Origin: Candidatus Bathyarchaeota archaeon
Lineage (GTDB): Archaea > Thermoproteota > Bathyarchaeia > 40CM-2-53-6 > FEN-987
Direction: 5' to 3'
Assembly: GCA_003152955.1 (NCBI GenBank)
Contig: PMBQ01000246.1
Coordinates: forward strand, 344-7,132
DNA length: 6,789 nt
Shown here piece after piece: positions 1-5,613 of this stretch. The position numbers and the translations under genes were made by a program. The number at the start of each line of letters is the position of its first letter. The stretch's first letter is position 1. Below the pieces are notes generated by a model. The model saw nothing but the letters and a program-made list of their open reading frames with translations. It was not told the DNA's origin and searched no databases.

Positions 1-269
1 ACCTCAGAATCAGGCTCGGTCGCGTAAGGTCTTTCATCACTCATGGCCGATGTCGGCTGCATGATTGTGACGATCGGTCCCCAACGTACATCTGTCAACT
101 TAGGGATTGGGTTGCCGCACTCCAGACATTGCTCTAGATCGTCAGGGTTTGCAGTTCCGCATTGCGAACAATAGACCTGCTTCAGTATCGAGCCGCAATA
201 AATGCAGTATCTTCCGTCTCCTACACAGCGCTTCCTACACGAAGGGCATACGACCGTGGATTCGGCCAT
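1..269 (-). CDS. Double zinc-ribbon protein, N-terminal part (runs off the left edge)
   Basis: An open frame starts at the ATG at 269 and stays open to the window edge, giving 89 complete codons. The protein begins MAESTVVCPSC and has four CxxC knuckles: C8/C11 with C22/C25, and C34/C37 with C48/C51. This is the spacing of two tandem rubredoxin-like zinc ribbons (double zinc ribbon, DZR type). Each second knuckle is followed by Gly (CIYCGS, CLECGN), as is usual for such ribbons. After residue 55 comes a non-zinc segment with no recognisable motif, and the rest is outside the window. Archaeal proteins of this type often put a zinc-ribbon head on a membrane or protein-interaction domain, but nothing seen here fixes a function. 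The gene is divergent from aglB across 304 bases. I see no strong Shine-Dalgarno; an AT-rich stretch centred near 294 could serve a leaderless transcript. The family is fairly sure, the function unknown. Confidence 0.8.
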   Translation of the reverse strand, partial: MAESTVVCPSCRKRCVGDGRYCIYCGSILKQVYCSQCGTANPDDLEQCLECGNPIPKLTDVRWGPIVTIMQPTSAMSDERPYATEPDSE

Positions 270-391
270 CGTAATCTTTCCTGTCCAGTCAAAATTCTCC
301 TTGTGTGTCAGACAAGTCTTTCGGACATGGTTCTCCTGAGGTGGATTCATCCAGTGCTCCGAAGAGCTAATTTGACATGTGCGTATTTGAT

Positions 392-410
392 TGGAATAAC
401 CGCTATTCCA
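392..410. repeat. Perfect inverted repeat, 7-bp arms with 5-nt spacer
   Basis: TGGAATA (392-398) and TATTCCA (404-410) are exact reverse complements separated by ACCGC. The element lies mid-way in the divergent intergenic region, 123 bases from the zinc-ribbon start and about 80 bases upstream of the aglB TATA-like box. The 19-bp dyad with a half-turn spacer has the shape of a site for a dimeric helix-turn-helix regulator. This is inference: no second copy was noticed and no regulator gene is in view. Confidence 0.35.
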
Positions 411-491
411 TTGACTCATTTCGCCTGCCACGTGCGGGAATTGCTCTGTCAACGCAATCATGTAGTTGCGTGTCCGGCAGGTGTTCATCAA

Positions 492-501
492 CCTTTTATA
501 A
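492..501 (+). promoter_or_regulatory. TATA-like box for aglB
   Basis: CCTTTTATAA is the best TATA-box match in the region upstream of aglB. Archaeal TATA boxes are centred about 26-27 bases before the transcription start, which puts the start near 522-528. That would leave a leader of roughly 50 nt before the ATG at 574, or about 20 nt before the alternative TTG at 544. No purine-rich BRE is obvious upstream, so the call rests on the TATA element and its position. Confidence 0.45.
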
Positions 502-541
502 CAGGCACAAAGTCTAATCTGAAAATTCCACTGGTGCCTGT
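501..541. repeat. Inverted repeat (8-bp arms) spanning the predicted aglB transcription start
   Basis: ACAGGCAC (501-508) and GTGCCTGT (534-541) are exact reverse complements separated by 25 bases. The left arm abuts the TATA-like box and the right arm ends three bases before the TTG at 544. The predicted transcription start falls between the arms, so a mature mRNA would probably carry only the right arm. That makes a DNA operator more plausible than an RNA hairpin. A chance occurrence cannot be excluded with an 8-bp arm. Confidence 0.3.
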
Positions 542-573
542 AATTGTCAGCTACTCGGCGAGTTCTTGGTAAA

Positions 574-3318
574 ATGAAGGGCTTCCTGGGGAAGTACGTT
601 AATCGGGAAGTTCTCGCCGAACGTGTTCAGGGAACTCGCAAAGCTCTTTCAGAGATTTCGCGCGGAACCGTTATCGAAGCGATTGCGCTCGGACTGGTCG
701 TGATCATCGCTTTCGCTGTGCGGATGATGCCGATCCGCTGGGGATTTTACCTCAATGAGTTTGACCCGTATCTGCAGTGGCGAATGGCTCAGTACGTCGT
801 TGACCATGGGTTCCTGGCCTGGTTTGGGTGGCATGACACGATGAGCTGGTATCCGTATGGCGCTGACATGCCAACTTGGAACCTCTACGGCGTCGCCTTC
901 GTTGTGGCAGCAATAACCATGTTCCTTCATGCCGTAGGTGCGAATTTCACTGTCTTTGATATTGCAATGATATTCCCAGTCGTCTTCGGGACCTTGACCG
1001 TGATAGCCGCCTACTTCCTCGGCAAAGACATCTGGGGCAAAGGAGTCGGAATGTTTGCGGCGCTTTTCATGGCCTTGAACGTAAGTAGCATCGGAAGAAC
1101 ACAGCTCGGCTTTCTCCGCCACGAACCGCTCGGGATACTACTCATGATTCTTGTCTTCCTCTTCTTCAGACGTGCAACCATTGAAAGCTCTTCGACGCGG
1201 AGAACAATCACATACGCGACATTGGCGGGTCTAACTCTTTACTTCCTCGCGGCAAGCTGGGCAGCGGCTTACTATCCACTGGATCTACTGGTTCTCTACG
1301 CGGTCCTCTTAGGAATCTTAGGACGCTCTTCGAAAAAGTTCTTCTTGACCTACTCCATTTGCATGGGAATATTTCTCCTTCTTACTCCATTCCTTGTTCC
1401 CAAGCTCGGGTTTGGCTCGCTCAAAGATTTGACATGGCTGGCGATTCCAGCCGGTGAAGTAGTTCTTCTCGCCAGGGAAGCTTCCACCTATCTCGCCAAC
1501 AGGAGAGCGCAGCTGTTGACGTTATTGACTGGTACTGTAGCAACGGCGGTGATAGTAGTCACACTTTCCTACTTCAATATAATTTCGAACCCTGCTGGAA
1601 AATTCTACGCGGTAATTAACCCGCTTGTTCGTGGCGATATTCCAATAATCCAGAGCGTGGCCGAACATCAGCCGGCTACTTGGGGGTCATTCTTTTTCGA
1701 GTTTGGCACCCTCATCTTTCTGACTCTTTTCGGTTTCGTTTTCATGATCCAGAGGGCTAGAAATGACGATATCTTCTTGGTTCTATGGGGAGTAACTTCA
1801 GTCTATTTCGCAGCGTCATTTGTCCGTCTGACTCTGATTATGGCGCCAGCCTTCTGCGTACTCGCAGGAATCGGTGCTGTGGAATTGGGCAAGCCGGCAG
1901 TGGACATCATAAGGGAGGCTGTGATCTATCCAAGGCGCAAAACGCGGGTTATCGCAAGAATCGGGAGAGAGTTCGGCGTCGCAATATTCCTCATTCTACT
2001 CCTGATAGTAGCTCCATCATTCTGGAGAGCTGTGCAGGGGTCATACCAACCCGCAACTATCGCAACCTCCAGCATACCCACAGTCCCCTCAGCAGGTAGC
2101 GAAATGAAGTATCAGGACTGGCTTCAGGCGTTAGCATGGATGCGCGAAAACACACCCCCGGGTTCTGTCGTCTTCGCGTGGTGGGACTACGGATACTGGA
2201 TAACGGCGCTGGGTGATCGAAGGACCTTGGCGGATAATGGCACTCAGAATTCGACACAGATCGCCGTGATTGCGCAAACGTTCCTTGATAACGCGACATT
2301 CGCTATCCCAACATTGCAGCGGTACAACGTTTCGTACGTCGCAATCTTTGTAACTCCAACGGGATCGACCTCATCATCATCGCAGTCCCCATGGCAGGGA
2401 TTCGGAGAAGATGGCAAGTGGTACTGGATGGCCCGTATAGGAAACAATACCATGTGGAACAACTACAAGGTCATGTTCCAGGAGAAACGAGACGCGGCAG
2501 CGCAGTCCTCAACATACTACCGAGTAATAATGAACGGAACTCGAGTAGTGGGAAATGATACCATTGCCGACACCACCAATGGACCAAGTGCCACCACCAC
2601 CCTGCTAGGCTACATGATGGCGACTACGACGCCCTCGACAGGAGGGACGACAATACCATACCTGTCGCAAGCATTCTCCTCATCAAACCACTTCGTGCTT
2701 CTGTTCAAACTGAGCTACGCAACCGAGACCCAAGTCAAGGTCCGTTCCATACCTGGGCCGATTAACTACGGTCAGAACGCTCTCATTGCCGGTAACCTGA
2801 CGGATACCCAAGGCAATCCGCTAAGCAGTTCGGTCACTGTGGATATAGAAGATTCAATTGATTCCGGGACGACTTTCAACAAAGTTGAAACAATCCCTGT
2901 CCATCAAAATGGGTCATTCAACTATACATGGACTCCCGATGCAGGGGACCATATCGTCCAAGTCCACTTCCTCGGCCAGGAAGGCGTCTACCTCGAATCC
3001 TCGAGCGCTCAAGAGCTCGTGGTTAACAAAGCAAACGTTACACTAACGCTCAAAGCCTCAACAACAAACACCGCACTAGGACAAGACGCACTGCTGAGCT
3101 GGCATATGGATCCCTTCGTGAGCGGCGCAAACATCACACTCTCTTACACGACCGACAACCAAACCTTCGTGAAAATCAAGAGTTTCCTCATGACGTCTCC
3201 ATCCATGAATTACACTTGGAAAGTCGCACACTCGGGCACGTTCAGAATCGTTGTTACCTTTGCGGGAGACGACAATTACAACCAGGCAACCGCTTCTCTC
3301 ATAATGAAAGCGGTCTAA
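574..3318 (+). CDS. aglB: STT3/AglB oligosaccharyltransferase with C-terminal Ig-like domains
   Basis: This 914-aa protein moves a lipid-linked glycan onto Asn in N-X-S/T of secreted proteins, working on the outer face of the membrane. About 13 membrane spans (32-50, then 104 to 482) precede a soluble domain. Visible motifs are: NEFDP (61-65, first acidic motif, D64); RHE (182-184) where eukaryotic STT3 has DNE; SVAEHQPATW (361-370), the external-loop glutamate motif with E364; R418 in FVRLTLIMAP, the substrate-pocket Arg; WWDYG (536-540); and DGKWYWMARI (613-622), a DK/MI-like motif. SVAEHQ and WWDYGYWITA closely match eukaryotic STT3. Two beta-rich Ig-like domains follow (about 720-818 and 819-914). 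Fourteen sequons lie beyond residue 540, so self-glycosylation is possible. I chose the ATG at 574. A TTG at 544, seven bases after GGTG, would add ten residues and cannot be excluded. The gene converges on nop10. Family identity is very sure. Confidence 0.95.
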   Translation: MKGFLGKYVNREVLAERVQGTRKALSEISRGTVIEAIALGLVVIIAFAVRMMPIRWGFYLNEFDPYLQWRMAQYVVDHGFLAWFGWHDTMSWYPYGADMPTWNLYGVAFVVAAITMFLHAVGANFTVFDIAMIFPVVFGTLTVIAAYFLGKDIWGKGVGMFAALFMALNVSSIGRTQLGFLRHEPLGILLMILVFLFFRRATIESSSTRRTITYATLAGLTLYFLAASWAAAYYPLDLLVLYAVLLGILGRSSKKFFLTYSICMGIFLLLTPFLVPKLGFGSLKDLTWLAIPAGEVVLLAREASTYLANRRAQLLTLLTGTVATAVIVVTLSYFNIISNPAGKFYAVINPLVRGDIPIIQSVAEHQPATWGSFFFEFGTLIFLTLFGFVFMIQRARNDDIFLVLWGVTSVYFAASFVRLTLIMAPAFCVLAGIGAVELGKPAVDIIREAVIYPRRKTRVIARIGREFGVAIFLILLLIVAPSFWRAVQGSYQPATIATSSIPTVPSAGSEMKYQDWLQALAWMRENTPPGSVVFAWWDYGYWITALGDRRTLADNGTQNSTQIAVIAQTFLDNATFAIPTLQRYNVSYVAIFVTPTGSTSSSSQSPWQGFGEDGKWYWMARIGNNTMWNNYKVMFQEKRDAAAQSSTYYRVIMNGTRVVGNDTIADTTNGPSATTTLLGYMMATTTPSTGGTTIPYLSQAFSSSNHFVLLFKLSYATETQVKVRSIPGPINYGQNALIAGNLTDTQGNPLSSSVTVDIEDSIDSGTTFNKVETIPVHQNGSFNYTWTPDAGDHIVQVHFLGQEGVYLESSSAQELVVNKANVTLTLKASTTNTALGQDALLSWHMDPFVSGANITLSYTTDNQTFVKIKSFLMTSPSMNYTWKVAHSGTFRIVVTFAGDDNYNQATASLIMKAV

Positions 3319-3343
3319 TTTCGTAATTCTTGCCTAACGGATC

Positions 3344-3496
3344 TCATGCTTTGGCGGGTTGCCTAAAGCGCGCATACTTATCATTGGGCGAGAACTTCGA
3401 GGGATGTGGAGACAAAGTCTCTCCCCCACATTTCGGGCACTTGATCTTCAACGTATACAACTTACAGGTAGGGCATTTTCGAAGAAGCCACTTCAA
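3344..3496 (-). CDS. nop10: H/ACA ribonucleoprotein subunit Nop10
   Basis: This 50-aa protein is easily missed because it is short and starts with TTG. It reads MKWLLRKCPTCKLYTLKIKC and then a second knuckle CPKC, giving zinc ligands C8/C11 and C20/C23. It continues with SPHPSKFSPNDKYARFRQ (residues 29-46). The conserved start (MKxLLRKC), the PxPxKFSPxDKYxxYR signature and the length are all those of archaeal Nop10. The protein binds the Cbf5 pseudouridine synthase in H/ACA guide RNPs that modify rRNA. The TTG at 3496 overlaps the aIF2-alpha stop (TTGA, 3496-3493), so translation is probably coupled. A GAGGG lies 12 nt upstream inside the aIF2-alpha gene, slightly far for a Shine-Dalgarno. 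No in-frame ATG is available and the family alignment supports this TTG. aIF2-alpha next to Nop10 is a common archaeal pair. Confidence 0.95.
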   Translation of the reverse strand: MKWLLRKCPTCKLYTLKIKCPKCGGETLSPHPSKFSPNDKYARFRQPAKA

Positions 3497-4275
3497 GCCG
3501 ATATTCTTCCCTCGCCGCCCAGACCCTTTATTGCACTCAATACTTCCGCAATGGCGAGGTTCAGCGTTGCCTGAGCTTCAGTTATCTCCTTACTCCTGAC
3601 TTCAAGTCGGTAGCGGGGAGATCCAATTGCGTAAATCTTGATCGAGGTCCCCCTCGTCTTCTTCACTTTTTTTGCTCCTCGTAATGCCTGTTTTATCGCC
3701 TCGACGCCAGCCGTCTTCACGCATGTTAGTTCAACTGTTCCTATTACCTTCGCTTTTTCGAGTCTAATCTTACTTCGCGCTACCTCTGTCAGAGCTTTGG
3801 CCCAATCTTCGCTCATCCCAAGTTTCGTGAATGTCTCTTCACCTTCATCTATCGTTTCCTCGAAAGCATCGTAGGGGTTGTCAAATTTCTCGTCGATGAC
3901 CGCTCTGATTTTGGTTAGGTCCTCTTCCCCGACTTTCAGACGTTCAGCAGCGCCTTTGATGATGGAGTCCGCTTTCTTCACTTTTTTCCATTCAAGCATT
4001 TTTTCGGATTTCTCTCGCCCAGTGACCCTTCGGAGGGAGAGATCGACTTGAGCTCGTTGTGTGCTCACTCGGAGGACTTTCAGAGCGAGTTTCTGACCTT
4101 GCCGCACATGAACTCTGATATTCTTGACATATGTGCTTGCTATTTCAGAAATGTGAATTAGACCTTCTACACCGGGGTACTCGTCGAGTTTGACATATGC
4201 CCCATAGTCAACAACTCTCGCGACTGTTGCTACTACGAGATCGCCGACTTCTGGGTACTCTGACGCGAGCGTCAT
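3493..4275 (-). CDS. eif2a: Translation initiation factor 2 subunit alpha (aIF2-alpha)
   Basis: A 260-aa protein of normal length for the family. It is the alpha subunit of the heterotrimeric a/eIF2 that carries initiator Met-tRNA to the small ribosomal subunit. Domains are: an S1 RNA-binding fold (about 8-86, with GDLVVATV at 11-18, DYGAYVKL at 23-30, GLIHISEI at 38-45 and VDLSLRRV at 77-84); a helical domain (about 88-175); and a C-terminal alpha/beta domain (about 176-255) that contacts the gamma subunit, including the stretch IKIYAIGSPRYRLEV (212-226). By eye against human eIF2-alpha, the regulatory Ser51 position corresponds to A46, followed by S47. The ATG at 4275 gives the usual short N-terminus before the conserved YPEVGDLVV. 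Only 11 bases separate it from the rps27e stop, and its own stop overlaps the nop10 start, so these three genes probably form one transcript. Confidence 0.97.
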   Translation of the reverse strand: MTLASEYPEVGDLVVATVARVVDYGAYVKLDEYPGVEGLIHISEIASTYVKNIRVHVRQGQKLALKVLRVSTQRAQVDLSLRRVTGREKSEKMLEWKKVKKADSIIKGAAERLKVGEEDLTKIRAVIDEKFDNPYDAFEETIDEGEETFTKLGMSEDWAKALTEVARSKIRLEKAKVIGTVELTCVKTAGVEAIKQALRGAKKVKKTRGTSIKIYAIGSPRYRLEVRSKEITEAQATLNLAIAEVLSAIKGLGGEGRISA

Positions 4276-4286
4276 TTCAATGTGCC

Positions 4287-4487
4287 TTATCCAAGCATCT
4301 GAACGACTTCTGCTTTGAGTATTGCCTTTCCTCCAGTCGGTTCGGCCAATAGTTCATCGCAGACGGAGCAGTGAGGAGCGAGCGACGGTCTGTCAAATAT
4401 CACCTGCTCGTTTCCGCATTTGGTGCACTTTACTCTTACAAAGGTGCTTTCAGGTTTCGGAATCAGTTCGCCTTTGACCATGGTCAT
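4287..4487 (-). CDS. rps27e: 30S ribosomal protein S27e (eS27)
   Basis: A 66-aa zinc-ribbon ribosomal protein. It has the order FVRVKCTKCGNEQVIFDR (16-33), then CSVCDELLAEPTGGKA (40-55). The ligands are C21, C24, C40 and C43. The VKCxxCxNEQxxFxxxS core and the CxVCxxxLxxPTGGKA end are diagnostic of S27e, and the size is typical. There are two possible starts, ATG at 4487 and ATG at 4481 (the protein begins MTMVKGELIPKP). I took the first, but the second is nearly as likely because family members usually have few residues before this point. No Shine-Dalgarno is visible, so translation from a short or absent leader is possible. The gene leads the aIF2-alpha and nop10 genes and is separated from rpl44e by 225 bases. 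Confidence 0.96.
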   Translation of the reverse strand: MTMVKGELIPKPESTFVRVKCTKCGNEQVIFDRPSLAPHCSVCDELLAEPTGGKAILKAEVVQMLG

Positions 4488-4616
4488 TGCACTCGAGTTT
4501 TATGAGGAGCCATCTGCAATATGAACATGCCACATAAGTATTGTGTCTACAGTAAGTCTGAATGTTCACGTTTCTTGAAAGTTAAGTGAAGGAATCCCAT
4601 CGCGAGAAGTGAATTG

Positions 4617-4638
4617 AAAAGGATCTCCTGGAGAGATC
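4617..4638 (-). terminator. Terminator-like hairpin with T4 tract after rpl44e
   Basis: Read on the minus strand, GATCTC (4638-4633), loop TCCAG and GAGATC (4627-4622) form a perfect 6-bp stem, followed by C and TTTT (4620-4617). It lies 75 bases after the rpl44e stop, where a terminator separating it from the rps27e transcript would be expected. Archaeal termination depends mainly on T-rich tracts, and four T is modest, so this is tentative. The right arm shares bases with the base of the longer stem at 4636-4672, so the two structures compete slightly. Confidence 0.35.
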
Positions 4639-4672
4639 GCCTTTGAGTCCACGGTAAAGGTTCGAAGGCGAT
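4636..4672 (+). ncRNA. Predicted 14-bp stem-loop, best folded as plus-strand RNA
   Basis: Bases 4636-4649 pair with 4659-4672 in 14 consecutive pairs around a 9-nt loop (4650-4658). The outer eight are perfect Watson-Crick (ATCGCCTT with AAGGCGAT). Of the inner six, three are U-G wobbles (4644/4664, 4647/4661, 4648/4660). These wobbles pair only in plus-strand RNA; on the minus strand they become A-C mismatches. GATCTC (4622-4627) could also pair with GAGATC (4679-4684) to close the structure with an internal loop, loosely like an H/ACA guide, but no ACA box follows. No class is recognised and expression is unproven, so this is an RNA candidate only. Confidence 0.25.
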
Positions 4673-4712
4673 GCAGATGAGATCTGGTATGCTCCAGAGT
4701 TCGAGGTGTTGC

Positions 4713-4988
4713 CTAGACGATATCTAGCTTCCGCAGTCTAATACCAAGTCTATAGACTGTTGTATCGCACGTTCGACATGTTAGTCTCAACAACTGTTTC
4801 TTGGTAGTTTTGGCGGTTCGTTTAAGCTTGGGGAATTTTTGCCCGCCATATCCATGCTCATCACGTTCATGGCGTCTGTTCCCAATCGCCATGGCCCGAT
4901 CTTTTCCTTTCTTGTAGATTGATACCTGGTGATCAGTATGCGACTTGCATTTTGGGCAAAAGGTTCGTATTTGTTTCGGGGCTTTCAT
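4713..4988 (-). CDS. rpl44e: 50S ribosomal protein L44e (eL42)
   Basis: A 91-aa basic ribosomal protein of the large subunit, located at the E site near the CCA end of the departing tRNA. It starts MKAPKQIRTFCPKC. Zinc ligands are C11/C14 and C71/C74, which come together across a long basic loop. The loop contains the eL42 hallmark GYGGQ (46-50), the conserved Pro two residues on (P53), and KTTKKQLLRLTC (60-71). Length and residues are typical. The ATG at 4988 is fixed by the family N-terminus; the upstream ATG at 5020 is in another frame. No Shine-Dalgarno is visible. The gene lies 38 bases after the gins stop on the same strand, so it may be co-transcribed with priS and gins, or use a TATA-like stretch at the gins stop. 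The hairpin at 4617-4638 may end its transcript. Confidence 0.97.
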   Translation of the reverse strand: MKAPKQIRTFCPKCKSHTDHQVSIYKKGKDRAMAIGNRRHERDEHGYGGQKFPKLKRTAKTTKKQLLRLTCRTCDTTVYRLGIRLRKLDIV

Positions 4989-5026
4989 GTGGAACAGCCT
5001 GATTTCGATAGCTAGCCATGTGCGTT

Positions 5027-5035
5027 CTATTTATT
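5027..5035 (-). promoter_or_regulatory. Possible TATA box for rpl44e overlapping the gins stop
   Basis: On the minus strand AATAAATAG covers the last two codons and the stop of the gins gene. A transcription start about 26 bases downstream would fall near 5005 and leave a leader of roughly 17 nt before the rpl44e ATG. The AT content is partly explained by the coding sequence (Asn-Lys-stop), so the match may be accidental. Confidence 0.25.
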
Positions 5036-5611
5036 GTTGATGGGATAGTTTTCCTTTTCAGAAATTTGTGAAAGACCCCTGATGTCGATTGGTTTTGCAG
5101 CACCTTGCTTGATCAGCGCTTGAGCGTTCTGAGCTGGAAGGGAACCTACGTCTTCTTTCTTGTAGGGGCCATAAATTCTTAGATCGGTTCCGACAATTTC
5201 AGGTATACCTTGAATGAACCTCACGACTGTAAGCTCAGTCTGCTCCAAGGCGGAAGACCCACCATCCCCCTCCATTTTCTTTTCTCTAAGAGTCGTGAGA
5301 GATGAGTTGAGCGTGTGTGCGAGAGTCTGCTCCTCGGCTATAAGACCGTCTTCGGCAACCGAGATACCATTCTTCGCGTTCTCTAGAATCTTACGAAGAC
5401 GTTTTTCTCGCAGTTCGTCCAGAAGGCGTCCTGCGATCTCTCTTTCTCTGATCAGAAGTCTGCCTTGGAGAGTGTGATGATCACTTGATAGCGCGTCTTC
5501 CTGTAAACCTTTCAGATAATTGGCAGCTCGCCGGTAGAAATCATTGGGTAAGTGTTCCGGCAGAAGAGATGTCTTTTCAGATTTCCAAGCCTTGTAAAGT
5601 TCGTTGTACAT
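5027..5611 (-). CDS. gins15: GINS complex subunit, Sld5/Psf1 type (Gins51/Gins15)
   Basis: A 194-aa subunit of the archaeal GINS complex, which joins Cdc45/RecJ-like protein and MCM in the replicative helicase and bridges it to primase and polymerase. Residues 1-112 are mostly helical and charged, as in the GINS A domain (for example REREIAGRLLDELREKRLRK, 55-74). A short Gly/Ser-rich linker (113-122) follows. Residues 127-176 form the small beta-rich B domain: VVRFIQGIPEIVG (129-141), IYGPYKKEDVGSLP (146-159), ALIKQGAAKPI (165-175). A domain before B domain marks the Sld5/Psf1 class and separates it from Gins23. The last 18 residues are a polar tail. The ATG at 5611 lies two bases after the priS stop with GGTG five bases upstream, so it is probably translated with priS. 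The class is fairly sure; low sequence conservation is normal for this family. Confidence 0.88.
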   Translation of the reverse strand: MYNELYKAWKSEKTSLLPEHLPNDFYRRAANYLKGLQEDALSSDHHTLQGRLLIREREIAGRLLDELREKRLRKILENAKNGISVAEDGLIAEEQTLAHTLNSSLTTLREKKMEGDGGSSALEQTELTVVRFIQGIPEIVGTDLRIYGPYKKEDVGSLPAQNAQALIKQGAAKPIDIRGLSQISEKENYPINNK

Positions 5612-5613
5612 TC

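Larger units (their letters stand above)
270..573. other. Divergent intergenic region between the zinc-ribbon gene and aglB
   Basis: This stretch of 304 bases contains no gene I can support. A plus-strand frame open from 162 to 572 has no recognisable protein features, and its first part is antisense to the zinc-ribbon gene, so I treat it as chance. The region should hold the promoters of both flanking genes. What can be seen is a TATA-like box at 492-501, a perfect 7+7 inverted repeat at 392-410, and an 8+8 inverted repeat at 501-541 that spans the expected aglB transcription start. I see no tRNA, C/D box or other RNA signature. Confidence 0.6.
4488..4712. other. Intergenic gap between rpl44e and rps27e with two predicted stem-loops
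   Basis: In many archaea these two ribosomal genes sit almost back to back, so a 225-base gap is notable. I see no protein-coding frame of useful length on either strand (the longest candidate with an ATG is about 17 codons on the minus strand). The part nearest rpl44e (4617-4672) is rich in complementary sequence, described separately. The part nearest rps27e (4488-4560) is more AT-rich on the minus strand (TACTTATG near 4533-4540, TTCATATTG near 4517-4525) and could contain the rps27e promoter. No TATA match is good enough to name one. Confidence 0.5.

Noticed and set aside
162..572. Plus-strand open frame of 136 codons upstream of aglB
   Set aside because: Its first 100 bases are antisense to the zinc-ribbon gene, the protein shows no motif or domain, and it contains the aglB promoter region. 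It is most likely a chance frame.
649..1122. Minus-strand open frame of 157 codons inside aglB
   Set aside because: It is antisense to the clearly conserved aglB membrane domain, and its His-rich, domain-free product is what a shadow frame gives.
2370..2384. Short TCATCATCATC repeat within aglB
   Set aside because: It encodes a Ser run in a variable loop of the soluble domain. It is too short to be more than low-complexity coding sequence.
3330..3599. Plus-strand open frames at 3330-3599 and 3359-3574
   Set aside because: They lie antisense to nop10 and the end of aIF2-alpha, both of which are unmistakable families. Their products show no domain.
4655..4672. GGTTCGAA resembling a tRNA T-arm
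   Set aside because: The flanking bases do not form the 5-bp T stem, and no anticodon arm, D arm or acceptor stem can be built around it.
4713..4727. CTAGA-N5-TCTAG palindrome at the end of rpl44e
   Set aside because: The 5-bp arms lie within the last codons and stop of a conserved gene, and nothing else supports a role as terminator or binding site.
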